The notes beneath the pieces were generated by a model that searched no databases, had not been told where the DNA came from, and saw nothing but the letters and a program-made list of their open reading frames with translations. The translations under genes were made by a program, and so were the position numbers. Below are positions 55,479-64,000 of a stretch of DNA of 64,000 bases, piece after piece. The stretch spans positions 186,001 to 250,000 of the forward strand of contig CBDCVQ010000011.1 in NCBI GenBank assembly GCA_965223165.1, in the 5' to 3' direction. The DNA comes from JABDMH01 sp965223165 (GTDB lineage Bacteria > Bacteroidota > Bacteroidia > Chitinophagales > Saprospiraceae). Position 1 is the stretch's first letter. The number at the start of each line of letters is the position of its first letter.

Positions 55479-56621
55479 ATGGCCACAGCAGGGGACATCC
55501 ATATCACCAAGGTCAGCACTCGCAAAGATCTACACCAGTTTGTCGACTTACCTTACCGCCTCTATCGAGGTAATCCATATTGGGCCCCGCCGCTCAGAAG
55601 ATCCGAACTGGACACCTTCTCACCGCAGAAAAACCCCGCCTATGAACACTGCCAAAGCAGATTATTCCTAGCCAAGCATCAGGGTCGGGTAGTGGGGCGG
55701 ATCGCTGGGATCATCAATGAAAAGGAAAATGAGCTGAACGAAAAACAGGCATGCCGTTTCGGATGGATCGATTTTGAGGATGATTTGGCCATCAGCGCCT
55801 CCCTGCTGGGCAGTGTGGAGCAGTGGGCAGTGGACATGGGTTGTGACCATCTGAAGGGCCCCTATGGATTCTCCAATATGGATAAGGCCGGCCTCCTGAT
55901 CGAGGGATTTGAAGAGCTGTCAACGATGGCGGTGATTTATAACTATCCCTACTACAGCGATCATCTCATGGCGCATGGATTTGAAAAACTGGTAGACTGG
56001 AAAGAGTTTGAGACCAGAGCACCGACCGTGATGCCCGACCGGCTGATCAAGTTTGCCGCCATGATCAAGAAGCGGTACCGACTGACCGAGTACCAGCCCA
56101 AGGACAAGGAGGACATGCGTCGAGTGGGTCGGAAGATCTTTGAGCTGATCAATATCACTTATCGCGATCTGGAGGGATTCATACCCCACTCGGACAAGCA
56201 GATCGAGCTTTTCGTATCCCAATACTTGGGATATGTCAATCCCGAGTTTGTCAGCATCATCCTCGATGAGCAGGAAGAACTGGCGGGTTTTGGTATATCT
56301 ATGCCATCGTTTACCAAGGCGCTGCAAAAGGCCAATGGTCGATTGTTTCCATTTGGGGTGTGGCACTTGCGCAAGGCCATGCGGCAGAACGATCGCATGG
56401 ATCTCTATCTGATCGCGATCCGGCCTGATCTACAAAACAAGGGGATTACCGCCATTATCTTCAAGCGCATTATCGAGACGGCCATTCGCTTTGGCATCCG
56501 CTATGCCGAGACCAATCCGGAGTTAGAGGACAATCAAGATGTGCAGAACCTGTGGAAGGGGTACCACATGCGATTGCACAAGCGAAGGCGATCGTACATC
56601 AAGCAGCTCAGCCTAAGCTAA
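55479..56621 (+). CDS. GNAT-superfamily N-acetyltransferase-like protein
   Basis: This 380-residue protein contains a YRGNPYWAPPLRRSE motif near the start and a GRVVGRIAGIINEKEN stretch typical of a first GNAT beta-strand. DHLKGPYGFSN and a second fold with LYLIAIRPDLQNKGI (acetyl-CoA pyrophosphate loop region) follow. This long, two-fold GNAT group is common in Bacteroidota and has no defined substrate. An ATG at 55458 would add seven residues. It converges with the alpha-oxoamine synthase gene. Confidence 0.8.
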   Translation: MATAGDIHITKVSTRKDLHQFVDLPYRLYRGNPYWAPPLRRSELDTFSPQKNPAYEHCQSRLFLAKHQGRVVGRIAGIINEKENELNEKQACRFGWIDFEDDLAISASLLGSVEQWAVDMGCDHLKGPYGFSNMDKAGLLIEGFEELSTMAVIYNYPYYSDHLMAHGFEKLVDWKEFETRAPTVMPDRLIKFAAMIKKRYRLTEYQPKDKEDMRRVGRKIFELINITYRDLEGFIPHSDKQIELFVSQYLGYVNPEFVSIILDEQEELAGFGISMPSFTKALQKANGRLFPFGVWHLRKAMRQNDRMDLYLIAIRPDLQNKGITAIIFKRIIETAIRFGIRYAETNPELEDNQDVQNLWKGYHMRLHKRRRSYIKQLSLS

Positions 56622-56631
56622 GGGGATTCCA

Positions 56632-57879
56632 TCAGGCGATGCGTGCCTCCTTGAAGGTGCTGTCGTACTTGCCCGCACTCAACTTGTCTGCCACCACGGA
56701 GAAGGCCTCCAGCGTCTCTTGCACATCGGCCTCCGTATGCACGGCGGTAGGTATGAGCCTCAGCAGGATCATGCCCTTAGGTATCACCGGATAGACGACG
56801 ATCGAGCAAAAGATATTGAAGTTGTTGCGCAGGTCATTGACCATCTGGGTGGCTTCACCCACGGTCCCTTGCAAGATCACCGGTGTGACACAACTGTTGG
56901 TATTACCCAGATTAAACCCACGGCTGCGCAGACCTTCCTGCAGCGAGGTGGCAATCTTCCACAGATTTGCCTTCAGAGTGGGATTGGTGCGTAGCAGCTC
57001 GAGTCTCTTCAGGCCACCGATGACAAAAGGCATGGGTAGTGACTTGGCAAAGATCTGCGACCGCATATTGTATTTGAGATACTGCATAATCTCCGGCTCG
57101 CCCGCAAAAAAGGCGCCGATGCCAGCCATGGACTTTGCAAAGGTCGAAAAGTACACATCGATCTCATCCTGCACGCCTTGCTCTACGCCTGCACCTTCAC
57201 CGTTCGGCCCTAAGGTGCCAAATCCGTGTGCATCGTCTACGAGCAATCGGAAACCATATTCCTCCTTCAAGTCCACAATCTCCTTTAGGGCGCCTTGTTC
57301 TCCTCGCATGCCAAAGACACCCTCCGTGATCACCAAAATGCCGCCACCCGTCTTCTCCGTAATCACGCGAGCTCGGTTGAGGTTCTTCTCCAGACTGGGG
57401 ATGTCATTGTGATCAAAGACGAAGCGCTGCCCGAGGTGCATGCGTACTCCGTCCACGATACAAGCATGACAGCCGGAGTCATAGACGACGACGTCTTTGC
57501 GGGACAGCAGGGTATCGATGGCCGAGGACATGGCTTGATAACCGAAATTGACCAGCAGCCCGGCAGGCTTCTGCACAAACTCAGCTAGCTCATCCTCCAG
57601 TTGGCAGTGATAGTCCGTGTTGCCTGACATCATCCGAGAACCCATCGGGTATGCCATCCCATAGTCCGCGGCCGCCTGCGCATCCACTTTTCGTATTTCG
57701 GGATGGTTGGCTAGACCCAGATAGTTGTTTACACTCCACACGATGACCTCCTTGCCGTTGAAGATCATTCGATTACCCAGTTCGCCTTCTAGTTTTGGAA
57801 AGATGTAGTAGCCCTCAGCTACATCGGCATATTTGCCCAGAGGGCCGGCATGTTCACGTATTCGGTCAAATAAATCCAT
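56632..57879 (-). CDS. PLP-dependent alpha-oxoamine synthase, serine palmitoyltransferase-like
   Basis: This 415-residue protein has the alpha-oxoamine synthase layout: NNYLGLANHP (51-60), the SRMMSGNTDYH segment, DDAHGFGTLG (about 215-224) and the PLP Lys in STFAKSMAG (Lys249). Members condense an amino acid with an acyl-CoA. In Bacteroidota the form with this N-terminus makes 3-ketosphinganine for sphingolipids, which is the best guess; 2-amino-3-ketobutyrate ligase or BioF activity cannot be excluded. The frame reaches 57909, but the ATG at 57879 gives the usual MDLFDRI start. Confidence 0.85.
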   Translation of the reverse strand: MDLFDRIREHAGPLGKYADVAEGYYIFPKLEGELGNRMIFNGKEVIVWSVNNYLGLANHPEIRKVDAQAAADYGMAYPMGSRMMSGNTDYHCQLEDELAEFVQKPAGLLVNFGYQAMSSAIDTLLSRKDVVVYDSGCHACIVDGVRMHLGQRFVFDHNDIPSLEKNLNRARVITEKTGGGILVITEGVFGMRGEQGALKEIVDLKEEYGFRLLVDDAHGFGTLGPNGEGAGVEQGVQDEIDVYFSTFAKSMAGIGAFFAGEPEIMQYLKYNMRSQIFAKSLPMPFVIGGLKRLELLRTNPTLKANLWKIATSLQEGLRSRGFNLGNTNSCVTPVILQGTVGEATQMVNDLRNNFNIFCSIVVYPVIPKGMILLRLIPTAVHTEADVQETLEAFSVVADKLSAGKYDSTFKEARIA

Positions 57880-58170
57880 GAATGCAGTTTTAACAAAAAG
57901 CGCAGGCAAAAATAGTAGTAAATGTTGAATTCGATGCTATGTTTTCAGTAAATGAGCACCTGGCCGCACCCAGTCGCAGGGTGGCTATCCAGGGCAGTCC
58001 AAACGTCGTGTCAATCTGCTACAAATCCCTGACGACGGCCGTTTGGTGGCCACTGAGCCTCACGTTCCAGCGTGGCTTTCTACCGTCCTAAATGTCCATG
58101 ATCCGCTGAAAATGGCAGATCTGCCGCACGAAATCTCCATTTTGGGCATACCTTGGCCGATCGAGCCAAG
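57880..58170. other. Gene-free interval between divergent genes
   Basis: About 290 bp with no coding signal on either strand apart from the possible extension of the tocopherol cyclase-like frame back to 58102. No promoter box was convincing and no tRNA was seen. Confidence 0.4.
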
Positions 58171-59169
58171 GTGACGACGACGCAGGTGAAAACGCAGATA
58201 CAAAGATGGCGGGCCCTATGGCGGCCGGAGATCTACCAGGGCTGGGGTAAGACCGCCAACTATTTTGAAGGATAGTACTACAAGCTAGTAGCACCGGACC
58301 GCCGCGTTGCCTTGGCCATCATCCCCGGCATTTCACTAAATCGAGACGATCCGCACGCTTTCATACAGGTCATGGACGGCATGGCTCACACCATGACGTA
58401 TCACCGCTATAGGGTCGATCAGTTCGTCCCAAGGAGGGATCGTCTTGACATCCGGGTGGGTAATCAACGCTTCGCATCGGATACACTCACCATCGCACTG
58501 CCGGAACTGGAAGGGCACCTTCGTTTTCGAGATCTCGCTCCCTGGCAGGGGTCCCTCCTTCGACCCGGCATCATGGGTTGGTACACCTTCGTGCCCTTGA
58601 TGCAATGCTACCATGGGCTGGTCAGTGCCGATCACCGGATCGAGGGAGCATTGCGCATCCGCGGTGAGCAAGTGGACATGACCGGCGGCAAGGGGTATAC
58701 CGAAAAGGACTGGGGCTCCTCCTTCCCCGCTACATGGATTTGGACGCAATGCAATCATTATGAGGGGCATGAGCACTTATCGGTCATGGCATCGGTCGCA
58801 CACATTCCTTGGCTTCGATCATACTTCATTGGTTTTCTGGCACTTGTATGGCATGGGCAAACGATGAAGGTATTCACCACCTACACGGGCGCTGAAATGC
58901 GTGCACGCATCGAGGATGACACCGTCTACCTGGATTTTCGGGATCGCAATAGTCAGCTATCTCTCGTCGCCCGCCAAGCACCGGGTGTAGAGCTACGGGC
59001 ACCGGTGAAAGGAGCCATGACCGGCAAAGTCAACGAGAGTCTGCAGGCGATACACGAAATCTCCTATCGATCTCCACAGGCAGGGCATCTGGAGAGCAGG
59101 GGCTCGGTGGCAGGGTTGGAAGTTGCCGGCGACAGCGATATCTTGCTGACCGATCAATGGAGAAGGTAA
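58171..59169 (+). pseudogene. Tocopherol cyclase-family protein interrupted by an in-frame TAG
   Basis: The intact part (58312-59169, 285 residues) starts AIIPGISLNRDDPHAFIQV, has GWYTFVPLMQCYHG and a WGSSFPATWIW block, and fits the tocopherol cyclase-like family. Upstream in the same frame lies WRPEIYQGWGKTANYFEG, then TAG (58273-58275), then YYKLVAP. The family has a conserved EGWYYK here, so the TAG stands where TGG (Trp) is expected: one G-to-A change. The full gene probably starts at GTG 58171. If the stop is real, only a fragment from the TTG at 58312 could be made. The SDR gene starts one base after its stop. Confidence 0.8.
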
Positions 59170-59170
59170 T

Positions 59171-59983
59171 ATGTCAAACCCGCAAGTCATACTCATCACC
59201 GGTGCTTCGTCAGGCATAGGTCTGGTCGTGGCTCAGGCCTTGGCCGAGCAAGGACATATGGTCTACGGGACCAGCCGCAAAGCCCAGGACAGTGACCAAG
59301 CCTTTGAGTGGCTCATCCTCGATGTGACGGATCCGGATAGCATTGTCGCGGCCGTAGACCTCGTCTTGACCCGTCACCAGCGGCTGGATGTGCTGATCAA
59401 CAACGCCGGGCTCGGAATGATTGCCACATTTGAAGAGGCACCGGCAGCCAACGTGGATACGGTGATGGATACCAACTTTGGCGGCGTACTACGCATGTCA
59501 CAAGCCGTCCTGCCCCATATGAGGCAACAAGGCAGTGGCAAGATCATCAATGTCAGTTCCATCGCCGGTTTGACGGGACTCCCCTACCGATCGATCTATA
59601 GCGCCAGCAAGTTTGCCGTGGAGGGGCTGACCGAAGCCCTTCGGCAGGAGGTGGCTAAGTTTGGCATCCAGGTCTGCACGTTACAGCCGGGCTCCATCCG
59701 CACAGACATCAAGGACAATCGCGTGTCGCACATCCCCCAGGATTCGTCGTACCAGCCCGAGCTAGGGCAAGCAGAAAAAATCATAGATACGGAGGTGGGC
59801 AAGGGCATCGAGGCCGGACAAGTCGCGGACAAAATAAGCCAACTGATCCGTCAGCCTAGACTTCGACCCAAATATGTGGTGGCCAAACCCTTTCAGGTAC
59901 TGGTCACCTACTTAAAGCGACTGATACCACATGCGTGGTTTGAGCGACTGATGATGAATCACTACGGCCTCAAGCGCCAGTAG
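59171..59983 (+). CDS. Short-chain dehydrogenase/reductase
   Basis: This 270-residue protein has a Rossmann motif TGASSGIG (10-17), NNAGLG (about 76-81), the catalytic Ser in NVSSIAG and the YSASK pair. It is a classical SDR using NAD(P)H. A start one base after the broken tocopherol cyclase-like gene means the two were one transcription unit. The substrate is unknown. Its TAG stop lies within the left end of the dispersed repeat at 59979. Confidence 0.93.
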   Translation: MSNPQVILITGASSGIGLVVAQALAEQGHMVYGTSRKAQDSDQAFEWLILDVTDPDSIVAAVDLVLTRHQRLDVLINNAGLGMIATFEEAPAANVDTVMDTNFGGVLRMSQAVLPHMRQQGSGKIINVSSIAGLTGLPYRSIYSASKFAVEGLTEALRQEVAKFGIQVCTLQPGSIRTDIKDNRVSHIPQDSSYQPELGQAEKIIDTEVGKGIEAGQVADKISQLIRQPRLRPKYVVAKPFQVLVTYLKRLIPHAWFERLMMNHYGLKRQ

Positions 59984-60196
59984 CGTTTCGCATTAGATAT
60001 GTTGAATAATTCTAATAGGATTTTGTTGCAGACGAGGCATGACCGAACGATCTCGTAGCGTCGAGCATGACAATGCGAGCAGTGAGGGAACCGCGACAGC
60101 GGCTGGGTGGCTAGGCATAGCCGTAGCTATGGCGAGGCTTTGCAACGAAGTATGCGGACCAAAGACATTAGAATTAACCACAAAATTTAATGCGAA
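59979..60196 (+). repeat. Dispersed MITE-like element, long copy
   Basis: This 218-bp copy has the same ends as the element at 45567 (left arm AGTAGCGTTTCGCATTAG, right arm ending GGTCTACTAG). It shares the central block with the CATAGCCGTAGCTATG hairpin and the segment up to ATTAGAATTA. It carries about 60-75 extra bases in the left half. It exactly fills the space between the stop codons of the SDR and folC genes. Confidence 0.85.
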
Positions 60197-60202
60197 GGTC
60201 TA

Positions 60203-61522
60203 CTAGCGATCACCGGACCACACACCCAAGACCTCCGCTACCACGTAGGTGCTGCCCCCGACAAAGATGAGATCCTCCCGATGTGCGTCGTTGACGGCGG
60301 CTCGATAGCCTTCCTCCACGCTATCATATGTGGATCCCCGAAGGCCATGCCCTGTTGCCTCTTGCTGCAGCGCTCCGACCGCAAGTGATCGGGGTAGATC
60401 CGCCGCTACAAAATAGTAGATGGCACTGGGGGGAAGGAGGGGTAGGATATCTGCCAGGTGCTTGTCCTTGACTACTCCCAGGACCACCCGCATCGTGCGA
60501 CGAGGGATAGTGGTCAGTTGCTCTCGCACCGCCATGAGTCCACCCACGTTGTGCGCACTGTCTGCGATGATGAGTGGATCACGCCCCAAGATCTGCCAGC
60601 GACCCATGAAGCGGGTATTTGCCCGTACGGACGCCAATCCGGATTGGATCGTCTCCGGGCTCGGCATCACGTGCCCCGCGTCTTCCAACAGCCGAAGCGC
60701 AGCCAGCGCGGTTGTCAGATTGGCCTGCTGATACTGGCCACCCAGGTCACAGCGAATGGGCAACATTTGATGGGCATGGTCATAGCTGGCTTCTGTATGC
60801 TCCAGGGACATGGAGACCTCGCATAGTTGGACAAGTTGGCCAGCGTCGTAGAGAGGTGATTCCCTCTGCTCGGCGACTTCGGCAAATACCGGCCACGTCT
60901 CCGCGTCCCTTTCACCCACTACGACGGGCACGGCGGCTTTGATGATCCCGGCCTTCTCCCGAGCGATCTCGGGCAGGGTATCTCCCAGCATATCTTGGTG
61001 GTCATAGCTGATGTTGGTGATCACAGATAGCACCGGATCCAGCACATTGGTAGAGTCCAGCCTGCCTCCCAGTCCGGTCTCCACCACCGCAAAGTCCACT
61101 GCTCCACGGCAAAAGTGGTCGAAGGCCATGGCCACAGACATCTCAAAAAAGCTGGGCCGAATCCGCTCGATACTATGAGCGATGCGATCCACGAAGCTGA
61201 TCACTTCTTCTTCCGAGATGTACTGGCCATTGATCTTGATTCGCTCCCGAAAATCGACATAGTGCGGGGAGGTGTACAGGCCCACCCGGAGCCCGGCTGA
61301 CTGAAGCACAGAGGCGACCATATGACTCACCGACCCCTTGCCATTGGTCCCAGCCACATGAATCGCTGCGAATCTCCGGTGGGGATGTCCCAGCAGGTGG
61401 CATAATCGCTTGATATTGGTCAGATCCTTCTTAATGCTGCTAGAACCCTGCCGCTGATACCGCGGCAAACGTCGATACATAAACGCAAGGACATCGGCAT
61501 AGCTCCGGGACGCTGGCTTCAT
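60203..61522 (-). CDS. folC: Dihydrofolate synthase/folylpolyglutamate synthase
   Basis: This 439-residue protein has the Mur-ligase P-loop HVAGTNGKGSVSHM (about 57-70), TSPHYVDFRERIKI, ETGLGGRLDSTNV and NISYDHQDMLG. The C-terminal part has IIADSAHNVGG. It adds glutamate to dihydropteroate and folates. A TTG at 61531 is an alternative start. It lies 211 bp downstream of tonB on the same strand, in the exbB-exbD-tonB-folC order. Confidence 0.94.
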   Translation of the reverse strand: MKPASRSYADVLAFMYRRLPRYQRQGSSSIKKDLTNIKRLCHLLGHPHRRFAAIHVAGTNGKGSVSHMVASVLQSAGLRVGLYTSPHYVDFRERIKINGQYISEEEVISFVDRIAHSIERIRPSFFEMSVAMAFDHFCRGAVDFAVVETGLGGRLDSTNVLDPVLSVITNISYDHQDMLGDTLPEIAREKAGIIKAAVPVVVGERDAETWPVFAEVAEQRESPLYDAGQLVQLCEVSMSLEHTEASYDHAHQMLPIRCDLGGQYQQANLTTALAALRLLEDAGHVMPSPETIQSGLASVRANTRFMGRWQILGRDPLIIADSAHNVGGLMAVREQLTTIPRRTMRVVLGVVKDKHLADILPLLPPSAIYYFVAADLPRSLAVGALQQEATGHGLRGSTYDSVEEGYRAAVNDAHREDLIFVGGSTYVVAEVLGVWSGDR

Positions 61523-61732
61523 CGGGTGCAAAATAGCACAGTTGGCCTAAAGGTTTGTGCGGTCGCTGGGTATCGCTGTTCAAAAGGGGTCTATACCCCT
61601 CATGAGGCAATAGGGCCCTGCCACCGTTAGACTACCATAAAATTTGCCTAATTCAAGCAACTCGCGGATGCTGGTGAAAACACCAAGATCTGTCGTAGCA
61701 CCTGGAGAGAGGGACAAGCCCGCCTGACGCCT

Positions 61733-62686
61733 TTACCGCACCTTAAACTCAATGGTGATGGTGCCGCACTGCTTATCGATCGTGCTCTTGCTAAATCGAA
61801 ACCGCTTGGCATTCTTGATGGCGATGGCGCGAAGATCACTGTCGGCGGTCGTCGAACCGCGTTGGGTGTAATCCGCACTGACCACTTTGCCGTCCCGACC
61901 CACGCAAACTTTGACGACCACGGTACCGGTCTTCTGCGAATTGTCGGTAATTTTTGGTTCGTACACTACCCCTCGATCACCGAGGCCACCACCCACCATA
62001 CCTGAACCACTGCTTATTCCTTCGAGGCGGCTGGCATCGGGATCACCATCCGGATCACCCTGGTTGCCTGGCTTGTCTGTTTTGCCCTTGCCCCCGCCAA
62101 ACGAGTCACCAAACTGCTTCTTTGCCTTCTCGTATTCGGCCTTTTTCTTGGCTTCTTCCTCCGCTTTTTTCTTGGCTGCTGCCTCGGCCTCGGCTATTCT
62201 TTTAGCTTCTGCTTCAGCCTCCGCTCGCTTTCGGTCCTCTTCTATCTTCCGCTGTCGCTCCAGCTCTTCTTGTTGTTTTCTAGCCTCCTCTTCCTTCTTC
62301 TTTTTCTCGATGGCCACCAGATCGGGCTCATCCTTAGTCACTACTTCCTCGGGGATATCCGGAGATTGCTCGGCCACCTCTTCGGGAGGGCTGACTTCTT
62401 CGACGGGCTCTTCGACCACCTCTTCAGGTTGGTCCTTTACTTCCTCGGGCGCCTCTTCAGATGGGGGCTCTGGTTCCACCACTTCCTCTTGCTGGGTATC
62501 TGGTCGGTCATCGCCGCTGCCCATATCCGGGGCGCCAAAGCTCACCAACACGCCCTGCTGGCCTGGAGGAGGCACTTCGAAGTGCAGAAATGGCAAGATC
62601 GCCAGCAGCAATAGGACAGCGTGCACGGCGAAGCTAGTGATCCACCCTTTGCGCCGGTCTTGACTATTTGCTCTGGTTTCTTCCAT
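61733..62686 (-). CDS. tonB: TonB/TolA-like energy transducer
   Basis: This 317-residue protein has a short cytoplasmic tail, one helix (about 17-36), and a Pro/Glu-rich stretch (about 60-115) that would span the periplasm. A long charged Lys/Glu/Ala helix resembling TolA (about 125-195), a Gly-rich linker and a C-terminal TonB domain (about 235-317) follow. The last domain has TGTVVVKVCVGRDGKV and AIAIKNAKRFRFS. With ExbB/ExbD encoded just upstream it would power outer-membrane transport; the TolA-like helix leaves a Tol-type role possible. Confidence 0.9.
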   Translation of the reverse strand: MEETRANSQDRRKGWITSFAVHAVLLLLAILPFLHFEVPPPGQQGVLVSFGAPDMGSGDDRPDTQQEEVVEPEPPSEEAPEEVKDQPEEVVEEPVEEVSPPEEVAEQSPDIPEEVVTKDEPDLVAIEKKKKEEEARKQQEELERQRKIEEDRKRAEAEAEAKRIAEAEAAAKKKAEEEAKKKAEYEKAKKQFGDSFGGGKGKTDKPGNQGDPDGDPDASRLEGISSGSGMVGGGLGDRGVVYEPKITDNSQKTGTVVVKVCVGRDGKVVSADYTQRGSTTADSDLRAIAIKNAKRFRFSKSTIDKQCGTITIEFKVR

Positions 62687-62748
62687 GGCTCCTACTTTGA
62701 CTTAAGAACGATTGGTCCGGATGGGCGAGGCATAATAAATCGTTAAAA

Positions 62749-63156
62749 CTAGGATCGGGTCGGCTCGGTGGCCAAAATGGCCTGGATCTTCAAGCGATTG
62801 GCCATGTCCATGATCTGTACCACATATTCGATCGGTGTGCCTCGCTCAGAGACGATACTGACCGTGGTCTTGTCTCGACTCCCTGAGTTTCGGATGTAGC
62901 CGCGCAGACTCTTTTCTACATTCTGCACGCTCATACGCTTGCCATTGTAGTAGAATCGACCCTCCTTTTCGATCGAAACAGCCACGGACTGTGGTGCCAC
63001 CGTCTTCGCCGTCGAACTGGGCAGCTTGAGATTTAGTGCATTGGGGCTAACCAGGGTCGAGGTCAGCATAAAAAATATGAGGAGCAGAAAGATGATGTCC
63101 GTCAGGGACGACATGCTAAACTCTGCGCTGATCTTATTTCTCTTTTTGAGGGCCAT
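62749..63156 (-). CDS. exbD: ExbD/TolR-family biopolymer transport protein
   Basis: This 135-residue protein has one helix (about 18-38) preceded by EFSMSSLTDIIFLLLIFFML, in which the Asp near residue 19 is the proton-pathway residue. A periplasmic domain ends with IQAILATEP. It is the stator partner of ExbB. It starts 27 bp after exbB and ends 62 bp before tonB. Confidence 0.94.
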   Translation of the reverse strand: MALKKRNKISAEFSMSSLTDIIFLLLIFFMLTSTLVSPNALNLKLPSSTAKTVAPQSVAVSIEKEGRFYYNGKRMSVQNVEKSLRGYIRNSGSRDKTTVSIVSERGTPIEYVVQIMDMANRLKIQAILATEPTRS

Positions 63157-63183
63157 CGTATACTACATTCTTTTGGAGACAGC

Positions 63184-63870
63184 TTAGGCTGCCGGTTCTT
63201 GCAATAGATCCATAAACTCTACCGTTGTCCGTTCCATCTTGTAGACCACCTTCTCGACATTCGCCACCAGGAGGTTGTAGCCGATGAAGGCAATGATCCC
63301 AACAAACAACCCAAAGGCCGTAGTGATGAGGGCCTGATAAATACCATCAGCAAGAACATCAGCGGTCACATCTTGCTCCGTGGCCATGCGATAAAAAGCG
63401 ATAATCATCCCTGTCACCGTGCCGAAGAAGCCGATCATGGGTGCCGCCCCCGCTATACTGGCTAGCGTAGAAAGATTCTTCTCCAGTTTGAAGAGTTCGA
63501 GATTACCCACATTCTCAATCGCTGCATCGATGTCCCGCAGCGGCTTGCCGATGCGCTGCAATCCCTTCTCAATCATTCTTGAGGCGGGAGAGTCGGTGTT
63601 GTTGCACAAGGCCTTGGCCGAGTGGATATTACCGGCTTGGACGCTCGCCCGAATGTTGTTCATAAAGTTCTGATCAACCTTTCCAGCTCGCTTGATCGTC
63701 AGCCATCGCTCGATGAAAATGTATACCCCAATCACCGACAGAAGGATCAACACAGCCACGATGATCATACCGATGGGTCCTGTCTTGTAGATCACATCCA
63801 GAAAGCTCTGCGACTGCATCTCAGGCTCTAGATCGGTGGTCACCTGTAGCAAAAGCATATTCAGAAGCAT
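63184..63870 (-). CDS. exbB: ExbB/TolQ/MotA proton-channel protein
   Basis: This 228-residue protein has three helices: about 28-52, and a pair over 128-150 and 170-198. Family motifs are APMIGFFGTVTGMI and ALITTAFGLFVGIIAFIGYN. It forms the proton channel with ExbD that energises TonB. It is the first gene of the exbB-exbD-tonB-folC unit. Confidence 0.95.
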   Translation of the reverse strand: MLLNMLLLQVTTDLEPEMQSQSFLDVIYKTGPIGMIIVAVLILLSVIGVYIFIERWLTIKRAGKVDQNFMNNIRASVQAGNIHSAKALCNNTDSPASRMIEKGLQRIGKPLRDIDAAIENVGNLELFKLEKNLSTLASIAGAAPMIGFFGTVTGMIIAFYRMATEQDVTADVLADGIYQALITTAFGLFVGIIAFIGYNLLVANVEKVVYKMERTTVEFMDLLQEPAA

Positions 63871-64000
63871 GTACTACTCAATTTTGATACATTAAGAAAA
63901 ATCATAATAGATAAACAGCAATATTCTTGCCAAATATATATTACTTATATCTATTATATAAAGAGAAGGTAGGTTTTTAATCCATTCGAGGACTGAAATC
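63871..64000 (-). promoter_or_regulatory. AT-rich putative promoter region of exbB
   Basis: On the minus strand a TATATTTG box (63938-63931) fits the TAnnTTTG -7 element and would give a leader of about 55 bases. No good -33 TTTG lies at the right distance. A TATAAT lies further upstream. The region runs to the window edge. Confidence 0.4.

Noticed and set aside
57910..58170. tRNA or structured RNA in the gap before the tocopherol cyclase-like gene
   Set aside because: No acceptor stem, T-loop consensus or anticodon arm could be found.
61887..62663. 258-codon frame opposite tonB
   Set aside because: Its Ser-rich repeats are the complement of the Glu/Lys/Ala-rich TonB linker.

Overview
The window reads as chromosomal DNA from a member of the Bacteroidota, probably of the Saprospiraceae/Lewinella type. 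The lineage is inferred from gene content only: a metalloprotease with a C-terminal type IX secretion sorting-like domain, a DUF3810 protein, a sphingolipid-type alpha-oxoamine synthase, a folK-deoxynucleoside kinase-sppA run, an exbB-exbD-tonB-folC run, and several TAnnTTTG-like promoter boxes. I see no rRNA, tRNA, CRISPR array, phage module or transposase gene.

Positions 1 to about 34350 are an unusually dense island of large polytopic membrane proteins. It holds four members of one uncharacterised GT-C-like family (1-714 partial, 803-2776, 17436-19415, 21247-23223). It also holds four TMTC-like WDD-plus-TPR proteins (4109-6034, 6057-7946, 24809-26725, and 30899-32708, which is frameshifted), one DUF2723 protein, one YfhO protein and one GT39-like protein. 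Around them lie two membrane-anchored SGNH hydrolases, an HTTM-like protein with a small partner, and a UbiA-type polyprenyl-phosphate phosphoribosyltransferase followed by a HAD phosphatase. The rest is a beta-roll/peptidase S74 surface protein, a vanadium haloperoxidase-type protein, and RfbH, a 3,6-dideoxysugar dehydrase. My reading is an extracytoplasmic glycosylation island: UbiA and HAD would supply a lipid-phosphate pentose, and the GT-C proteins would move lipid-linked sugars onto surface polymers or proteins. Most genes sit alone or in short runs on alternating strands, so this is not one operon.

Positions 34450-40656 carry housekeeping genes: DUF3810 protein, thioredoxin, DUF58 protein, a methyltransferase, a PPK2-family kinase and an S4 RNA-binding protein. 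They are interrupted at 37926-39466 by a 1.5-kb non-coding tandem array of about 240-bp units with nested heptanucleotide repeats.

Positions 40851-47151 hold an alanine/glycine symporter, folK, a deoxynucleoside kinase, sppA, and a MarR regulator with YceI. A double-palindrome operator precedes the MarR gene. Positions 47245-57879 hold a secreted metalloprotease, NDH-2, a sugar nucleotidyltransferase, a sodium:solute symporter, a thioesterase, a BrkB protein, UbiX, a GNAT protein and a serine-palmitoyltransferase-like enzyme. Positions 58171-63870 hold a tocopherol cyclase-like gene broken by an in-frame TAG, an SDR, folC, and tonB/exbD/exbB.

A small repeat with about 40-bp imperfect terminal inverted repeats occurs at 13076-13126 (internally deleted), 45567-45732 and 59979-60196. 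An 18-bp fragment of it lies at 6038-6055. All copies are intergenic and three abut gene ends. It looks like a MITE.
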